Origin: a virus
DNA length: 22,413 nt
Strand: one strand, 5' to 3'
Virus record (IMG/VR): IMGVR_UViG_3300034104_000828
Coordinates: 1-22,413 of that record
Made by a program: the position numbers and the translations under genes. This document shows, one piece after another, positions 20,091 through 22,413 of this stretch. The notes beneath the pieces were generated by a model that saw nothing but the letters and a program-made list of their open reading frames with translations, was not told the DNA's origin and made no database searches. How positions within the stretch are numbered: the first letter of the stretch is position 1; every line of letters begins with the position of its first letter.

Positions 20091-22413
20091 TGGGTAACAA
20101 AAAAGTATTAAGCAAAGCTACTAGAGAGTTAAATAAGACTAAGAGATTTGCTGCACCTAAAAATATTATTGAAGATCCAAGAGGTCAATGGGCATACCCA
20201 GGTGAGATAACTAGAATTCCATCTGATAAAATTACAATGCAGGGTGTACCATATCCTGTTATGGCATACCCTAATATGGGAGAACCACAAATGATGTATC
20301 CAGGACAAGATTACGTATTTCCTGGAGCAGACTATGTAGATGAGTATCCACAAATGAAAAAAGGTGGTACACCTAAGAGTCTAGTTAAGATGCCAAAGCC
20401 AAGTAAGAAAGGTCTAGCATCTAAAAAATTTTCAAGGAGTCTAGAAGCTACCAACAAATTATTTACTGAAAACTATCTCTTTGCAAAACCAAAGTCTAGA
20501 AAAAGAAAAGTATTTGACCCCAATGCTGCATATTATCAAGAGGGTGGTATAAGCACACAGGAAGCTATTGATGATGCTAATAATGCTATGATGAAAGCAA
20601 GATTAGCTTATGCTTACATGCATGGTAATCCTGCAGCACAAAGAATGGTAGTAGCTCCTGATCAACCATATGTATTTGATGACGGGGATACTGGAACTCA
20701 TTTTATGGCATCTATGGATAACTATGCCGTACCATTAATACAAGATGTTAATGGTCAACTTATGCTTGGTGATTTTGGACCTGAGTCTGCAGAAGCCATG
20801 CGGTTTGATAATCCAGATGATGCACAGTACTTTGCAGAACATTATAAAGAAGTAACACCAGATCCATCTTATAGAAAAGAATATCAAATAGGTGGAGCAG
20901 CAGCATCTCCTTTTGATCTTGATCCAAAAACAATGAAGAGATATCTTGCTGATCTTAAAAACCAAGAAAACAATATTAAAAAGGGTTACAGAAGTGGTAA
21001 ATGGTATCCTCATCCTAGTCCTGAAGGAGGTTTAGATACCATTGCTTATGGACATAAACTTACTTCAAGAAATAGTCCATACTATCAAGGTATATCAGAT
21101 GAACAAGCAGAAGCACTATTATTAAAAGATGTACTACAAAACCAAGCACTAGCTAAAAAACAAGTAGATGCTAAATTTGGAGAAGGTACATTTGACTCAC
21201 TACCACAAGATAGACAAATGCTCTTGGTAGACTACCAATATAATCTTGGTACTTTAGCAGAATTCCCAAAGTTTGTTAAAGCTGTTGTTGAAGGAGATAC
21301 TAAGACTATGATAGCTGAACATACAAGATATGGCGGCAAAGATCCACTTACTAGAAGAAATCAGTGGACACTAAATGTTATTGATAATCTAACACAACCT
21401 ATACCTGAGAAACCAAGTAATGGTGTAACAATTCCATTAGCTAATGTTCCTGATGCAACTAATGTAGTATTACCACAAATAGAAGGTGGACCTGAAGGAG
21501 CAATAGAACTAGAACTTTCTCCAGAAGAAATTGAACAATATCAAATGGGTGGGTATATAGTAGAAGATGTTGATGCTACAAATGAAGTTGCTAGACCGTG
21601 TCCTCCTGGATATATATTTGATCCAAAAGCAGGTAGATGTGTACCTGAACATGCTTACAGACTAAATAGAGCAGCTGAAAAAGATGACATTAATGTAGAT
21701 GATGCGCTTAGAGAAAATAGAAGATACTATGAGGGATATCAGTTTATGAAAGATTGGCAAAATTCTCCTATGTATGATAAGATGTTAAAAGCAGGTGCAA
21801 GAAGTCCTGAGTCTTATGAGTACATGAAGAAGATGCGTCAACAACAACTTGATTCAACTCCACCATTGCAAATATTACCACAACCAGAAGATGAGCCAAA
21901 TACAGGTGGTTACTCAATGAATGCTACTGGTCAGATTGTAATTCTTCCTGAAGGATTCCGTACACGCGGTACTCACTCTCATGAGTTATCCCATTCTTCT
22001 GATAGACCAGTTAGGGGTAAGAGAAGTAGATTAATTCCACAGAGAGATGTTGATTATGTAAATAAAAACAAGGCAAAGACTATTGCAGATAGTAGGGCAT
22101 ACCATAACTATAAAGATGAGTATGATCCTATGTTTAAAGAATACCCTGAATATAAAGAACAAGTAGATGACAATTTTAAAGAATTCTCATCAGACTATGT
22201 AGGTGAACCAACTGAAGTAAGAGCAAGACTTAATGCTATTAGACAGTTATCAAAAGAAGCTGGCCTATATGATCCATTTACACAAGGTGTTTCACCAGAT
22301 TTGTACTATAAAAAACTAAAGAACTATCAGTTTGAAAAAGGTGACAAATCAGGTTTTGATCCAATGAGACAACTCCAAGATACATTTAGTGATGAAGAGA
22401 TTATCTGGTTGCT
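20090..22413 (+). CDS. Cargo/ejection protein with lysozyme-like and HELSH peptidase-like domains (N-terminal 774 aa, open at window edge)
   Basis: The frame starts at the TAATG overlap with the muzzle gene and stays open to the last base. Residues 1-270 are basic and low in complexity, with motifs QMKKGG (88-93), YYQEGG (148-153) and EYQIGG (264-269). Residues about 280-430 look like a GH24-type lysozyme: E293, then WYPHPSPEGG, DTIAYGH (316-322), SDEQAEALLLKDV and VDYQYNLGTL; the usual Asp before TIxYGH is replaced by H308. QYQMGG (483-488) follows. Residues about 605-740 carry GTHSHELSH with zinc motif H631-E632-x2-H635 and a possible third ligand, E709, in EPTEVRARLNAIR. In crAss-like phages, cargo genes follow the muzzle gene. 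The enzymes would open the cell wall during DNA entry. Confidence 0.78.
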   Translation, partial: MGNKKVLSKATRELNKTKRFAAPKNIIEDPRGQWAYPGEITRIPSDKITMQGVPYPVMAYPNMGEPQMMYPGQDYVFPGADYVDEYPQMKKGGTPKSLVKMPKPSKKGLASKKFSRSLEATNKLFTENYLFAKPKSRKRKVFDPNAAYYQEGGISTQEAIDDANNAMMKARLAYAYMHGNPAAQRMVVAPDQPYVFDDGDTGTHFMASMDNYAVPLIQDVNGQLMLGDFGPESAEAMRFDNPDDAQYFAEHYKEVTPDPSYRKEYQIGGAAASPFDLDPKTMKRYLADLKNQENNIKKGYRSGKWYPHPSPEGGLDTIAYGHKLTSRNSPYYQGISDEQAEALLLKDVLQNQALAKKQVDAKFGEGTFDSLPQDRQMLLVDYQYNLGTLAEFPKFVKAVVEGDTKTMIAEHTRYGGKDPLTRRNQWTLNVIDNLTQPIPEKPSNGVTIPLANVPDATNVVLPQIEGGPEGAIELELSPEEIEQYQMGGYIVEDVDATNEVARPCPPGYIFDPKAGRCVPEHAYRLNRAAEKDDINVDDALRENRRYYEGYQFMKDWQNSPMYDKMLKAGARSPESYEYMKKMRQQQLDSTPPLQILPQPEDEPNTGGYSMNATGQIVILPEGFRTRGTHSHELSHSSDRPVRGKRSRLIPQRDVDYVNKNKAKTIADSRAYHNYKDEYDPMFKEYPEYKEQVDDNFKEFSSDYVGEPTEVRARLNAIRQLSKEAGLYDPFTQGVSPDLYYKKLKNYQFEKGDKSGFDPMRQLQDTFSDEEIIWL

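Noticed and set aside
20129-21013. Reverse-strand open frames at 20129-20353 and 20735-21013
   Set aside because: They are opposite the cargo gene, which has clear lysozyme and HELSH motifs on the + strand. Cys/Phe/Ile-rich products are typical of antisense frames in AT-rich genes.
1-22413. tRNA genes, CRISPR arrays, insertion sequences and attachment sites
   Set aside because: I saw no cloverleaf-like sequence, regularly spaced repeats, transposase or flanking terminal repeats. Intergenic gaps are at most about 120 bases and are accounted for by terminators and leaders.

Overview
The window looks like the late structural region of a crAss-like phage (order Crassvirales), or a close relative, that infects a Bacteroidota host. 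The basis is recognition of protein families and gene order; no search was run. The DNA is AT-rich. Every convincing gene is on the + strand and the genes are tightly packed. There are no Shine-Dalgarno-like sequences; starts are preceded by A/T-rich leaders, as in Bacteroidota and their phages. All three stop codons are used as real stops, so there is no sign here of the TAG or TGA recoding known from some crAss-like phages.

Layout. (1) 1-480: the end of a probable major capsid protein gene and a strong terminator. (2) 517-5362: a conserved protein of the capsid-adjacent position, five small very basic proteins (289, 112, 93, 138 and 119 residues) plus a 100-residue Cys-rich/basic protein, a head-tail ring protein, and a Dps/ferritin-like protein. 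(3) 5427-12059: a virion-surface or fibre cassette with its own terminators. It holds a 554-residue probably abundant structural protein, a 186-residue structural protein, a 61-residue zinc-ribbon-like protein, a 629-residue Cys-rich modular repeat protein and two fibre-like proteins that share an N-terminal module. (4) 12177-22413: the tail assembly block of a conserved crAss-like protein, two ring/hub-type proteins, the very large muzzle-type protein (1864 residues), and the start of a cargo (ejection) protein with a lysozyme-like domain and an HELSH metallopeptidase-like domain. That last gene is open at the window edge. Genes in block 4 overlap by 1 to 4 bases and are probably translationally coupled.

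How they may work together. Blocks 2 and 4 build the capsid vertex, tail barrel and muzzle, and load protein cargo that leaves with the DNA. Block 3 supplies the host-contacting parts. The cargo lysozyme and peptidase domains would open the cell wall during entry.

The most interesting unexplained signal is a short basic or aromatic motif ending in Gly-Gly (forms such as KYQDGG, MKKGG, YQEGG, YQMGG). It recurs in several of the small basic proteins and again between the domains of the cargo protein. It could be a processing site, packaging tag or shared binding peptide. A second point is the exact Dps ferroxidase spacing (H-12-H-15-D-4-E) in the 172-residue protein.
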